DNA of 9,423 nucleotides from Gemmatimonadota bacterium (GTDB lineage: Bacteria > GCA-2686955). Made by a program: the position numbers and the translations under genes. Location: contig JALXCG010000003.1 of assembly GCA_026991065.1 (NCBI GenBank), forward strand, positions 1 to 9,423, in the 5' to 3' direction. Positions 1 through 7,169 of the stretch are shown here, piece after piece. The notes below the pieces were generated by a model that had not been told where the DNA came from, did no database searches, and saw only the letters and a list, made by a program, of their open reading frames with translations. The first letter of the stretch is position 1. Each line of letters opens with the position of its first letter.

Positions 1-417
1 ACCCTGCGGGCCGGTGGGACCCATCGGGCCAACCTCGCCCTGCGGGCCTTGCGGACCGGTATCGCCCGTGTCGCCCTTCAGGCCTTGCTCACCCTGCGGG
101 CCTTGTGGACCGGTCGGGCCCATCGGGCCGACGTCACCCTGCGGGCCTTGCGGACCTTCCGGACCCATTGGGCCAACATCACCTTGCGGACCCATCGGAC
201 CTTCCGGACCCATCGGGCCGACATCACCCTGCGGACCCATCGGACCTTCCGGACCCATTTCGCCCGGCAGACCTTGGTCACCTTGCGGGCCGGTCGGGCC
301 CATCGGACCAACATCGCCCTGGGGGCCTTGCGGACCGGTCGGGCCCATCGGACCAACATCGCCCTGCGGGCCTTGCGGACCGGTCGGCCCCATTGGACCC
401 TCGGGACCCGTCGGGCC
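1..417 (-). repeat. 45-bp tandem repeats encoding 15-residue collagen units
   Basis: The Gly-X-Y part of the collagen-like gene is a coding tandem repeat. From about position 390 leftwards the period is 45 bp (five triplets), with consensus GP(T/E) [12 protein letters not shown]. Variants substitute GPM in the second triplet, or GDQ GLP GEM and GEQ GLK blocks. The register is broken once by an additional GDT triplet (67-75). About eight units are visible and the array continues past the left edge. Near-identical DNA units make copy number likely to vary by slippage or recombination, and make assembly here error-prone. Confidence 0.88.
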
Positions 418-906
418 AACAACTCCGCCTTCTCCAACCCACGCACCGTTCTCATCCACGACGACGCCGTAGCCATCGATCGAAATCGAGCGAGGATGGA
501 TGTCGCGACCGGTTACATCTTCGGCCTCGATTGACAACAGTGATGTCGGCGCTGCGAGAAGCGGCAAGCGTGGAGTCATCGCTTCTTCGCCGGCCACCCG
601 GATTCCGACCCACAACGGTTGGTCGAAATCAACGGCTTCCAGATCCGACTGGGATCCAATCACCAGTTGAAACAGGCCGTCGACCACTTCGATGTCGTGG
701 TGATTCTCGACAAAGACCGGCGTACCAGCGTTTGGACTCGTATAGAGCGCCACACCGATGTCGATAACACCCGAAAGAGGATCACCGACGGTATCCGTCA
801 AGCGTCCCTGAAAGCTGATCATATCAAGAGGCTCGGCGACCACCCGCGGCGCCTCAAAGGCCAGCATCGCGGTGCACAGCGCAAACCACATCCATTTCCG
901 TCTCAT
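1..906 (-). CDS. Exported collagen-like (Gly-X-Y) surface or fibre protein, 3' end beyond the window
   Basis: Reading the minus strand from ATG at 906 gives 302 codons with no stop before the left edge, so the C-terminus is missing. Residues 1-24 form a signal peptide ([15 protein letters not shown], cleavage near VVA-EP). Residues about 28-125 resemble the N-terminal domain common in bacterial fibre-like proteins, with the hallmark [16 protein letters not shown] followed by PLWVGIRV and MTPRLPL. After a short linker, residues 164-302 are an unbroken collagen tract of 46 Gly-X-Y triplets, mainly [12 protein letters not shown] and GDV. An AGGAG (913-917 on the plus strand) sits 6 nt before the ATG and supports this start. 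The protein is probably secreted or displayed at the surface as a trimeric stalk. That role is inferred from collagen-like proteins in general; no ligand can be named. Confidence 0.9.
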   Translation of the reverse strand, partial: MRRKWMWFALCTAMLAFEAPRVVAEPLDMISFQGRLTDTVGDPLSGVIDIGVALYTSPNAGTPVFVENHHDIEVVDGLFQLVIGSQSDLEAVDFDQPLWVGIRVAGEEAMTPRLPLLAAPTSLLSIEAEDVTGRDIHPRSISIDGYGVVVDENGAWVGEGGVVGPTGPEGPMGPTGPQGPQGDVGPMGPTGPQGPQGDVGPMGPTGPQGDQGLPGEMGPEGPMGPQGDVGPMGPEGPMGPQGDVGPMGPEGPQGPQGDVGPMGPTGPQGPQGEQGLKGDTGDTGPQGPQGEVGPMGPTGPQG

Positions 907-1050
907 TAACGGCTCCTAAGTTTCAAAAGTGCGCCGCCTCCCAGCCGTAGATCTTCCCCCTTGCGTCGGAGTTTGCACCGCAAATGGTGCCCTCTCTGCA
1001 CCGGATAAATCCCCCCGGAGATTGGCCCACTCAATATTGAACAATAATTA
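907..1050 (-). promoter_or_regulatory. Hairpin-rich 5' leader of the collagen-like gene (candidate structured RNA)
   Basis: This 144-bp gap separates the stop of the upstream minus-strand gene from the collagen-like ATG. In the minus-strand direction GGTGC and GCACC can pair (986-1002, 7-nt loop). The same GCACC can instead pair with a second GGTGC (975-990, 6-nt loop), and TTTGC can pair with GCAAA (972-984). These stems are mutually exclusive. GCAAAC (971-976) and GACGCAA (961-967) follow, fragments that recall the c-di-GMP-I (GEMM) riboswitch core. However, only 3 nt separate them where that class has a hairpin, so I do not assign the class. An AT-rich palindrome TCAATATTGA (1031-1040) lies at the upstream end and could be part of a promoter or operator. 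The ribosome binding site AGGAG is at 913-917. Confidence 0.4.
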
Positions 1051-1674
1051 TTAGGGAACGAGTACTTCGATGTCGAAACCATCCGAGGAGAGAACCTGGC
1101 CGCCATAGGCGATCACGCTCTCGACGTGATAGATCCCTGCTGGTGCTTGACTGTTGACTTGAACTTCGATGGTCTTTTGCTTGATGTCCCAGGGCTGGAC
1201 AACGACCGGGCTCCCATAGAAGGGCAAGGTACGCTGCACGGGACCCGTGATGTCGACCCAGGTCGCATCGAAAGTCCCGGCGCCGGTGCCGGCGTTGGTC
1301 ACGATGACGTCCCAAGAAACAACGGATCCTGGATGCGTCTCGGAAGGCGCATTCTGTACGACCAAGACAAGATCGGCATATGACGAACTCGTCGAGGTTG
1401 CGCTGAGCAGGCCCACTTCCGCATCAACTTGTGCCGACCCGGTCCCGCCGATGCAGGCTTCACCGATCACGGTAAAAAGCCTGGAATCAGGACTGGTGGT
1501 TGTTCCCCCGGCTCCCCCGATTGAATAGGACGTTAGAACGTAGTTTTCACTCGAGGATCGTGCCCACGTCGTGGACGACAATCCCAGGGTGCAGACCAAT
1601 GCAACAACAAGCAGTCGACTTGATCGAAGCCACCCGCCCAACTGCAATGTGGATGGGATCAGGCTTCTGAACAT
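1051..1674 (-). CDS. Exported beta-sandwich protein with CARDB/DUF11-like C-terminal domain
   Basis: This 207-residue protein starts at ATG 1674. GGAGG lies 9 nt upstream (GGAGGATAGCGCATATG); longer upstream reading has no such site. Residues 1-38 are a signal peptide with a long basic n-region (WLRSSR) and hydrophobic core LLVVALVCTLGL, with cleavage near TWA-RS. Residues 43-92 (ENYVLTSYSIGGAGG, then SRLFTVIGEACIG) match a motif seen at the N-terminus of many exported proteins from uncultured Gram-negative lineages. Residues 100-207 look like one immunoglobulin-like CARDB/DUF11-type domain: SWDVIVTNAGTGAGTF, then a beta-rich tail ending DIEVLVP. It probably acts outside the inner membrane. 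The exact role is unknown. It is followed on the same strand by the collagen-like gene, which suggests a shared surface function. Confidence 0.8.
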   Translation of the reverse strand: MFRSLIPSTLQLGGWLRSSRLLVVALVCTLGLSSTTWARSSSENYVLTSYSIGGAGGTTTSPDSRLFTVIGEACIGGTGSAQVDAEVGLLSATSTSSSYADLVLVVQNAPSETHPGSVVSWDVIVTNAGTGAGTFDATWVDITGPVQRTLPFYGSPVVVQPWDIKQKTIEVQVNSQAPAGIYHVESVIAYGGQVLSSDGFDIEVLVP

Positions 1675-2103
1675 ATGCGCTATCCTCCGTTCTCCGGGTG
1701 ATTGCACTCCCCCGATGCCGATGACCGTATGCCCGACGATCGTGGCGGATTGCATAGAGTGAATGTATGCGGAAGCGTAACTTCCCATGGTCATCCTCGC
1801 AACAAAATGCTCGCACACTGCACGAAAGGATTGCAAATCGCGAAAGCCGCTCCTCATGCATGATGGATAGTCTGGAGTTCTCCAGCCAGGTATGCAACCC
1901 CGTTCCAGCGCCTCGGTTCCGACTCGCATCGGTGACCCGCAAGATCCCGGATGGCAGGCGGCAAGGGACCGACGACCGTCACAACTCAATGCGCCGCGAA
2001 GAGGCAGACCACGGCCAACTTCGTGACTGGGACATTGAGGGGGGGGAACAGGGATGCACGGTCACCGTTGACAGCGCAGCCGGCGCTCGGTAGCGTCCAG
2101 ATC
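1675..2103. other. 429-bp divergent intergenic region without a convincing gene
   Basis: This gap lies between the minus-strand surface-protein gene and plus-strand purN, so it should hold promoters for both. Seen in it: an inverted repeat GCATA-N9-TATGC (1752-1770), which may be an operator or minus-side promoter element; a short perfect hairpin CTGGA-GTTC-TCCAG (1872-1885); and a run of eight G (2039-2046). A strong -35-like hexamer occurs just before purN and is listed separately. Open frames crossing the gap give low-complexity, Arg/Ser-rich translations with no recognisable family and no supporting ribosome binding site. I see no tRNA-like fold. Confidence 0.6.
2068..2096 (+). promoter_or_regulatory. 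purN: Candidate sigma-70 promoter for the purN operon, possibly leaderless
   Basis: A perfect -35 hexamer TTGACA (2068-2073) is followed after exactly 17 bp by TAGCGT (2091-2096), a 3-of-6 match to the -10 consensus. Transcription would start about 7 nt downstream, at 2103-2104, which is the purN ATG itself. purN has no recognisable Shine-Dalgarno sequence, so a leaderless transcript would explain both observations. An inverted repeat AGCGC-N5-GCGCT (2073-2087) lies in the spacer and could bind a regulator. The weak -10 keeps this tentative. Confidence 0.35.
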
Positions 2104-2730
2104 ATGAAACACAACTCTCGCATTGTTGTGCTTGCTTCCGGCCGCGGCAGCAACTTCACGGCGATCGCCGCAGCGATCGAAAGCGCAGAGATTCCCGGCA
2201 CCATTGTTCGACTCGTGACCGACAATCCTGTTGCGCCAGCCATCGAAATCGCAAACCAGCGCGGCATTCCGGTCCAAGTCATCGACTGTGGAAGCCGTCG
2301 CGGCAGAATTCGAATGGCCGCTCGGCCGCTGCTCCTCAAATGCCTCGCAGATGCTGATGCAATCGCCTGCGCGGGCTTCATGCGCATTCTTCCACCAAGC
2401 ATCGTTCGTGCGCATCCCGCTCGCATTCTCAATGTCCACCCTTCGTTGTTGCCCGCGTTTCCCGGCCTCGAATCACCACGCCAGGCAATCGAATACGGCG
2501 TCCGTGTGGCCGGCTGCACGGTTCATTTCGTCGACGAGGGAACCGACACCGGTCCGATCATCTTTCAGGCCGCCGTGCCGGTAGATGCCTCCGATACGCC
2601 AGAAACCCTGGCCGCGCGCATTCTGCCTCACGAGCATCGGCTCTATGTCTCAGCGCTACGACTCCTGTGTCAGGGGCGGCTTACGATCCGCGGTCGCCAG
2701 GTCATCATCGAAGATGAGGAGCAGACATGA
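2104..2730 (+). CDS. purN: Phosphoribosylglycinamide formyltransferase (GART, PurN)
   Basis: This 208-residue cytoplasmic enzyme transfers a formyl group from 10-formyltetrahydrofolate to glycinamide ribonucleotide in de novo purine synthesis. Family features are all in place: the phosphate-binding loop ASGRGSNF (residues 11-18), AGFMRIL (90-96), NVHPSLLPAFPG with catalytic Asn110 and His112, and FVDEGTDTGPII with catalytic Asp148. The length matches the usual 190-215 residues. ATG 2104 was chosen because conserved sequence begins at once (RIVVLASGRGSN). An in-frame ATG at 1951 would add an unrelated low-complexity extension. No clear ribosome binding site precedes it (see the candidate promoter). 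Its stop overlaps the ATG of the next gene by 4 bp (ATGA), so it heads an operon with two envelope genes that have no obvious metabolic link to purines. Confidence 0.96.
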   Translation: MKHNSRIVVLASGRGSNFTAIAAAIESAEIPGTIVRLVTDNPVAPAIEIANQRGIPVQVIDCGSRRGRIRMAARPLLLKCLADADAIACAGFMRILPPSIVRAHPARILNVHPSLLPAFPGLESPRQAIEYGVRVAGCTVHFVDEGTDTGPIIFQAAVPVDASDTPETLAARILPHEHRLYVSALRLLCQGRLTIRGRQVIIEDEEQT

Positions 2731-3482
2731 AGCGACTGGTTACCTGGCTGGCGGCACTCCTGCTAATCGCCGCTGCCGCGCCGGCCGACGAATGTGGCGA
2801 AACGATATTGCGTAGTTTGGATCACAGCACCAACAAGGGTGCGACCCGGACCTTAGTAAGACAAACCATCCAAACTTCCAGCGGTGACGAACGGACATTC
2901 CAGTTGGAGATTCTCTCCTCGGCTTCCAGCGACGAGATGCTGGTTGTCTATACCGCCCCCGCAAGAGTTAAGGGAATCGCGTTCCTCATGCTCAACGGCC
3001 AGCGTGACATGTGGACCTACAGCCCCAAGACCCGGCGCGTGAGGAAGCTCACCTCAAGCACGAAAAAGAGAAAGGTCAACGGATCAGACTTCACCTATGA
3101 AGATTTCGCCGTGGGTGGAGGGCACATGGCCGATGACTTCACCGCCGCCTGCAATGGTGAAGAGGTGATCGATGGTCAGCCTTGCGACCGGCTGGAGTTG
3201 GTGCCAAAACCGGGCGGCCCCTCCTACTCAAAGGTCGTCGCCTGGATCGCCAAGAAACCCCGGGTTCTGCGACAAGCAGACTACTACGACGCCTCTGGCA
3301 AAGCTGTCAAACGACTGACGGCGTCCGACATCCGTTTGATTGACGGCACCCCAACTCCGCATCGCCTGGAGATGAAAAACCTCCATGGACAGCAGTCCAC
3401 GTTAATGGAGTTGCTGCGGGTCGAAACTGATGTCGCTTTTGCCGCCGACACATTCACCCTGGACAACCTTCGGAGACGTTAG
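2727..3482 (+). CDS. LolA-like periplasmic 'outer membrane lipoprotein-sorting' protein
   Basis: This 251-residue protein has a classical signal peptide (MKRLVTWLAALLLIAAAAPA, cleavage near residue 20). There is no lipobox, so it should be soluble in the periplasm. The body fits the LolA-like family annotated as outer membrane lipoprotein-sorting protein: a beta-rich fold with MLVVYTAPARVKG (71-83), the MWTYSPKTRRVRKL stretch (95-108) and the signature GSDFTYEDF (119-127). The family is thought to carry hydrophobic ligands such as lipids in a half-barrel cavity; the ligand here is unknown. GAGGAG lies 5 nt before the ATG, and the start overlaps the purN stop (ATGA), implying translational coupling. 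The next gene encodes a beta-barrel, a typical partner. In many genomes an MMPL/RND transporter gene stands beside this pair, and none is present in this window. Confidence 0.85.
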   Translation: MKRLVTWLAALLLIAAAAPADECGETILRSLDHSTNKGATRTLVRQTIQTSSGDERTFQLEILSSASSDEMLVVYTAPARVKGIAFLMLNGQRDMWTYSPKTRRVRKLTSSTKKRKVNGSDFTYEDFAVGGGHMADDFTAACNGEEVIDGQPCDRLELVPKPGGPSYSKVVAWIAKKPRVLRQADYYDASGKAVKRLTASDIRLIDGTPTPHRLEMKNLHGQQSTLMELLRVETDVAFAADTFTLDNLRRR

Positions 3483-4766
3483 TTGCAGCTTATGATGCGC
3501 AACTTGTTCTGGTTGCCGCTGGCCGTCACCGCAGGCGCATCCGCCGTGGAAGTTTCCGGTGAAGTTGAGGTCACTGGTCGCGCTTTCGGTCTCGCGGATA
3601 CGACCTTCACCCAAGAGACCACTCGCACCCGAGCTTTCCTCGCGCAGGACCTCGGTTCTTCTGCCCGACTCGAATTGGGGCTCGATGCCTATACCTACTC
3701 CGGGCAGACCGCTCTTCGAGTCGTGGACCTGCTGCCATCGAGCTATGGAGCGACACTGGACACGCTTGCAGCGGTCCTTTGGACGGGCAGCTTCTTGCTG
3801 CCTCAAGGTACCGAACAGCCAGCATCCGGAATCACCAGCATTCTCGGCCGATCTCCCGACTTCGACACGTTACTGCTGAATCGAGCACTGATCTCCTGGC
3901 ATGGGCATGGCGTCAGCATCGACGCGGGTCGTCAACCGGTGGCCTGGGGCACTGGCTACGCTTGGAATCCGACCAATGTTTTCAGTCGCAAGACCCTTCT
4001 GGAACCCACGCGGGAACTGCAGGGCATCGATGTAGTGCGGCTCCGCACTGGGCACCGGGTGCGCTGCGAGGTTCTTCTCCAGCCCGACGACAAGCCCGAA
4101 GATACGGGTTGGGCCACGCGCATTCTGACTTCACTCGGAGGGTGGGATGTTTCTGCTCTGGCGTCGCGCGTGGAGTGGCGGCGCATGGACTGGAGTGGTT
4201 GGCTCGCCGGTGAGGATGTCGCCCCAAGTCTTGAGTGGGAGGCACGCGCGCCCTATTGGACAATCTTCACCGATCAGGTCACCCGACTCACACTGGGGGG
4301 GGACCTGCGGGGAGAGTGGCGCGGGGTCGGGCTGTGGGCAGAGACAGCCTGGAATCATTTGGACCGGGGAGATTCGTTCCTCGACCTGACCGCGGGGATT
4401 GATCATCTTTTCGATTTTCAGACCTATCTATTGCTCGAATACCATCGGGAAGGGGAGGGGAAGAGTTCTTCATCCGCGTACGTGCTCAATGACTGGCTGA
4501 AAGTCCTGAGTGGAGAGCGAGGCGGGATGGGCAGGGACTATCTGCTCACGGTTCTCAATCATCCTCTCGGAGATCTCAGCGAATTCTCTCTTCTCTCCCT
4601 ATGGAACCTGAGCGATGGCAGCAGCCTCACCGAAGCATCCTCGTCCCGTTCACTGGCCGATGATCTTACTGTTGTAGTCGCGGTAGACCTTCCCTTTGGG
4701 GAGGATGGCGACGAACTCGGCCGAATCGGCCGGGGCGGGTTTCTGCGCCTGACCGCCTATTTTTGA
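3483..4766 (+). CDS. Outer-membrane beta-barrel protein, partner of the LolA-like protein
   Basis: This 427-residue protein has an N-terminal signal peptide (LFWLPLAVTAGASA, cleavage near residue 21). The rest alternates hydrophobic and polar residues as in transmembrane beta-strands and ends LRLTAYF; a terminal aromatic Phe is the usual signal for outer-membrane barrel insertion. The block GRQPVAWGTGYAWNPTNVF (about 149-167), followed by LQGIDVVRLR, resembles DUF1302/alginate-export-type barrels. I chose TTG 3483 because it directly abuts the preceding stop and has GGAG (3472-3475) 7 nt upstream. ATG codons at 3492 and 3495 would lie 16 nt or more from that site, but both keep the signal peptide. 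A run of eight G (4295-4302) lies within the coding frame. The tail overlaps the convergent phosphodiesterase gene by 10 bp. Substrate or exact function cannot be read from the sequence. Confidence 0.82.
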   Translation: MQLMMRNLFWLPLAVTAGASAVEVSGEVEVTGRAFGLADTTFTQETTRTRAFLAQDLGSSARLELGLDAYTYSGQTALRVVDLLPSSYGATLDTLAAVLWTGSFLLPQGTEQPASGITSILGRSPDFDTLLLNRALISWHGHGVSIDAGRQPVAWGTGYAWNPTNVFSRKTLLEPTRELQGIDVVRLRTGHRVRCEVLLQPDDKPEDTGWATRILTSLGGWDVSALASRVEWRRMDWSGWLAGEDVAPSLEWEARAPYWTIFTDQVTRLTLGGDLRGEWRGVGLWAETAWNHLDRGDSFLDLTAGIDHLFDFQTYLLLEYHREGEGKSSSSAYVLNDWLKVLSGERGGMGRDYLLTVLNHPLGDLSEFSLLSLWNLSDGSSLTEASSSRSLADDLTVVVAVDLPFGEDGDELGRIGRGGFLRLTAYF

Positions 4767-5518
4767 TGCCGCTCGGTTGCGCGGAGCGGTGCGGACGCAC
4801 CCCCCGAAGCCTCCAGCAAGGTGCGCAGCAGGCGCACTTCGTCAGTGATGATGCCATCCACGCCGAGTGCCAGCAGTCGCTCCAATTCGGTGCGCTCATT
4901 CGCGTCCCAGGGATGTATGAGGAGACCGGCGGCACGCGCCTGCGCCACCAGCGTTGCATCGGTCGCCGCGGCGCGTGGATGCAGAGCGACGGCCCCCACT
5001 GCCAAGGCCCGTTCCACGCTCTCGCCCAGACTCGCGAGCCGGAGTTCGGGATTCAACCAGCGAATCGATCTCAATACCTGGGCGGAAAAACTGCTGATGA
5101 GGACCCGATGCTCCGCACCGCGGACCACCACCGCCCGAGACAAACGAGAGCGCCAGCGATGGACCCCCATGATTCCCGCCTTGATCTCCAGATTGAGAAG
5201 CAGATGGGGGGGGAGTTCATCGAGCACCTCCTCCAAGAGAGGCACGCGATCAGTACCGCTGCGGCCGCGAAACCATGCCCCCGCGTCCACCTGGCGAACG
5301 TAGGCCGCCGCACGCAGGTGCACCCACCCTCTGCCGGACGTGGTGCGGCCCAGTGTGGCATCGTGCAGCACGACGAAGCGACCATCCCGAGTAATCCGCA
5401 GGTCCAGTTCCAGTCCGTCCGCGCCCAAATCCACCGCGCGCCGGAATGACGCCAGGGTGTTTTCCGGCTCGAGTCGCGGAACGCCCCGGTGCCCTATGAC
5501 CCTCACGGCATCTACCAC
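4757..5518 (-). CDS. Glycerophosphodiester phosphodiesterase
   Basis: This 253-residue GDPD-family TIM-barrel enzyme has no signal peptide, so it is probably cytoplasmic. The family hydrolyses glycerophosphodiesters to glycerol-3-phosphate and an alcohol, with a divalent metal. Key motifs are present in order: VIGHRG with catalytic His10, EPENTLASF (Glu19), ELDLRITRDG (Glu37, Asp39), VLHD with catalytic His52, NLEIK (Glu111) and, near the end, GVDGIITDEV. The start is a GTG at 5518 with AAAGGA 7 nt upstream. A second GTG at 5506 is possible and changes only four residues. A much longer frame runs upstream but is antisense to the ceramidase-like gene and carries no homology. The gene converges on the barrel gene with a 10-bp overlap and diverges from the ceramidase-like pair. 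Length is normal for the family. Confidence 0.93.
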   Translation of the reverse strand: MVDAVRVIGHRGVPRLEPENTLASFRRAVDLGADGLELDLRITRDGRFVVLHDATLGRTTSGRGWVHLRAAAYVRQVDAGAWFRGRSGTDRVPLLEEVLDELPPHLLLNLEIKAGIMGVHRWRSRLSRAVVVRGAEHRVLISSFSAQVLRSIRWLNPELRLASLGESVERALAVGAVALHPRAAATDATLVAQARAAGLLIHPWDANERTELERLLALGVDGIITDEVRLLRTLLEASGGASAPLRATERHQK

Positions 5519-5729
5519 GCCTTTTTCCTTTCGTTGAGGATGGTGCCAAGATGAAGGAGTTGACTTGAGACCCTCGCACAAACGCCACGGGCGCGCTATC
5601 ATGAATCGGTCGGGTGGCATGATCGATTCGGAGCCCGTCCGATTCGAGCGCGATGCGCGAAACCCGCGCCCCCGCCTGTCAAGATCCGCCCACCCAAGAG
5701 ATCCGGCCCCGTGCCCGGAGGTTTCCGCA
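5519..5729. promoter_or_regulatory. Divergent intergenic region between phosphodiesterase and ceramidase-like genes
   Basis: These 211 bp must contain promoters for both directions unless they lie inside genes. A good -10-like TATCAT (5597-5602, plus strand, 5 of 6) is present, but no convincing -35 sits 16-18 bp upstream; TTGACT (5560-5565) is 31 bp away. AGGAG (5555-5559) precedes a TTG (5565) that would extend the ceramidase-like protein by 55 residues. GGAGG (5717-5721), 8 nt before GTG 5730, is the better start signal because a signal peptide begins right there. Confidence 0.4.
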
Positions 5730-7166
5730 GTGAAGATATTCTCTCGAAGGCTGGTAGTCGTTGGCACCCTCTGGATCGCTTCGGCGCTGATCGTCTCAGG
5801 AGTGGCGCAGGGTAGCGAATGGGACTCGAATATCCGCGCCGGTGCCGCCAAGGTGATCATTACGCCGGGCACAACTGCCGAAGGGGCACCGGAGTACGAA
5901 GACCACACCCCGGTCTTCATGGCTGGTTTCGACGTCGGCCGGGCCGCAACCGGCGTCCACGACGACCTTTTCGCCCGCGCCGCGGTGCTCGATATAGGTG
6001 GCACCCGTGTTGCGTTGGTCACACTGGATCTCGTCGGCTACATGGTGGAAGAGGTTCAGGACATTCGCTATCTGCTGCCCAAGGAGTTGCAGATCGATCG
6101 TCTGATCGTTGCGTCGACGCACAACCATGAAGGCCCCGACACCATCGGGCTCTGGGGCTGGGTCGATGATCAATGGCCGTTCCTCCACGCGGGGACCAAC
6201 GACCTCTATCTGCTGACGCTGAAGCGCAAGATCATCGAAGCGGTCGAGCTGGCCGTGGCGGATCTACGCTTCGCCGGTTTGCGCGCGGCAACCACGATGA
6301 CCGATGATCTCGACCTGATTCGGGATTCACGCGAACCGGAGATCATCGACCAGAAGCTGACCATCCTGCAGGCGGTCGCTCTGGGGGAGGATGGTGAGGT
6401 GATCACCTCCCTGGTGAACTGGTCCAACCATCCAGAGGTTCTCTGGGATGAGAATACCCTGCTGACCGCGGACTACCCCGGCTACCTTTGCACCCGACTC
6501 GAGGAGCAGTGGGGGGGGACCAGCCTCTTCATCTCCGGTGCGCTCGGCGGCTTGCTTACCCCGATCGTCACCGCTCATACGTTTGAAGAAGCGGAGCGAG
6601 TCGGCACCCTGGTCGCGGACCGCGCGACCGAAGCGATCAATGCCGCGTCCCCACAGTTGCTGCTCAATACAACCCTCACGATCCGCTCCAATGACGCTGT
6701 CGATATTTTCTTGATGAACCCGATGTTCCGAACTGTCAACGAGTTGTGGAGGCGCTCTTTCCGCACGCTGTACAATTGCGGGCCGTTCGAGTGGTTCTGT
6801 CGAGACATTCGCACTGAGGTGAACCTGCTCTCAATTGACGGCCTGATTCAGTTTGTCTCTGTTCCCGGTGAGATCGTGCCGGAACTCTCCTACGACATCT
6901 TGAAAGAGTTGGATGCTCCTCATCAGATTCTCATCGGCCTCGGCTGCGACGAGTTGGGCTACATTCTGCCGGTCTATCGCTACCAATGCAACGGCGAGGA
7001 CCCCCGCATCTGTTGGCCCACCACTGAGCGCGATTTCGAATACCCGGATAGTTTTTTTGATCCCGGTGACCATTACGAGGAGACGATGTCCGTTGGTCCC
7101 GGCGCGGCACCGGTCATCATGGGTGCGATCTTCGATCTCATTGCCGCGGAACAAGCGGGAAAGTAG
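5730..7166 (+). CDS. Secreted neutral/alkaline non-lysosomal ceramidase-like hydrolase, copy 1
   Basis: This 478-residue exported protein starts at GTG 5730 (GGAGG, 8-nt spacer). Residues 1-29 are a signal peptide (RRLVVVGTLWIASALIV, cleavage near AQG-SE). The ceramidase N-terminal domain opens with IRAGAAKVIITPG (35-47), then GVHDDLFARAAVLDIGGTR. Motifs matching the zinc site of neutral ceramidases follow: STHNHEGPD (His131, His133), NWSNHPEV (His234), VPGE (Glu381) and DELGYILP (Tyr411). Cys350/Cys357 and Cys420/Cys428 recur in copy 2 and suggest disulfides. The usual serine motif of true ceramidases (GDVSPN-like) is not visible; SGALGGLL (269-276) occupies a comparable place. Acyl-sphingosine hydrolysis is therefore only one possibility, and another amide or ester substrate may be cleaved. 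It is 3 bp from copy 2, so the two are almost certainly co-transcribed. Confidence 0.85.
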   Translation: MKIFSRRLVVVGTLWIASALIVSGVAQGSEWDSNIRAGAAKVIITPGTTAEGAPEYEDHTPVFMAGFDVGRAATGVHDDLFARAAVLDIGGTRVALVTLDLVGYMVEEVQDIRYLLPKELQIDRLIVASTHNHEGPDTIGLWGWVDDQWPFLHAGTNDLYLLTLKRKIIEAVELAVADLRFAGLRAATTMTDDLDLIRDSREPEIIDQKLTILQAVALGEDGEVITSLVNWSNHPEVLWDENTLLTADYPGYLCTRLEEQWGGTSLFISGALGGLLTPIVTAHTFEEAERVGTLVADRATEAINAASPQLLLNTTLTIRSNDAVDIFLMNPMFRTVNELWRRSFRTLYNCGPFEWFCRDIRTEVNLLSIDGLIQFVSVPGEIVPELSYDILKELDAPHQILIGLGCDELGYILPVYRYQCNGEDPRICWPTTERDFEYPDSFFDPGDHYEETMSVGPGAAPVIMGAIFDLIAAEQAGK

Positions 7167-7169
7167 GAA

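Noticed and set aside
14-767. Several long open frames on both strands across the collagen region, including a Pro/Cys/Gly-rich one on the plus strand
   Set aside because: They are antisense or out-of-frame images of the 45-bp Gly-X-Y repeats. The minus-strand frame from 906 has a signal peptide, a domain and a ribosome binding site, and explains the sequence.
961-976. Assignment of the collagen leader to the c-di-GMP-I (GEMM) riboswitch class
   Set aside because: GCAAAC and GACGCAA are present but separated by only 3 nt, leaving no room for the P1b hairpin, and no matching tetraloop receptor was found.
1767-2093. 108-codon plus-strand frame ending just before purN
   Set aside because: The composition is low in structure-forming residues, there is no ribosome binding site, no motif is recognisable, and it overlaps the likely purN promoter.
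2290-2345. Possible compensated frameshift in PurN (residues about 63-80), because the +1 frame reads AEFEWPL, which looks like a helix seen in some PurN proteins
   Set aside because: The actual frame, DCGSRRGRIR followed by a Leu-rich helix, resembles the DCG-x-x-x-GRL form that I recall from other PurN proteins, and the flanking motifs stay in one frame.
5519-6022. N-terminal extension of the phosphodiesterase frame by about 168 residues
   Set aside because: It is antisense to the ceramidase-like gene, has no family similarity, and the GDPD domain begins right after GTG 5518.
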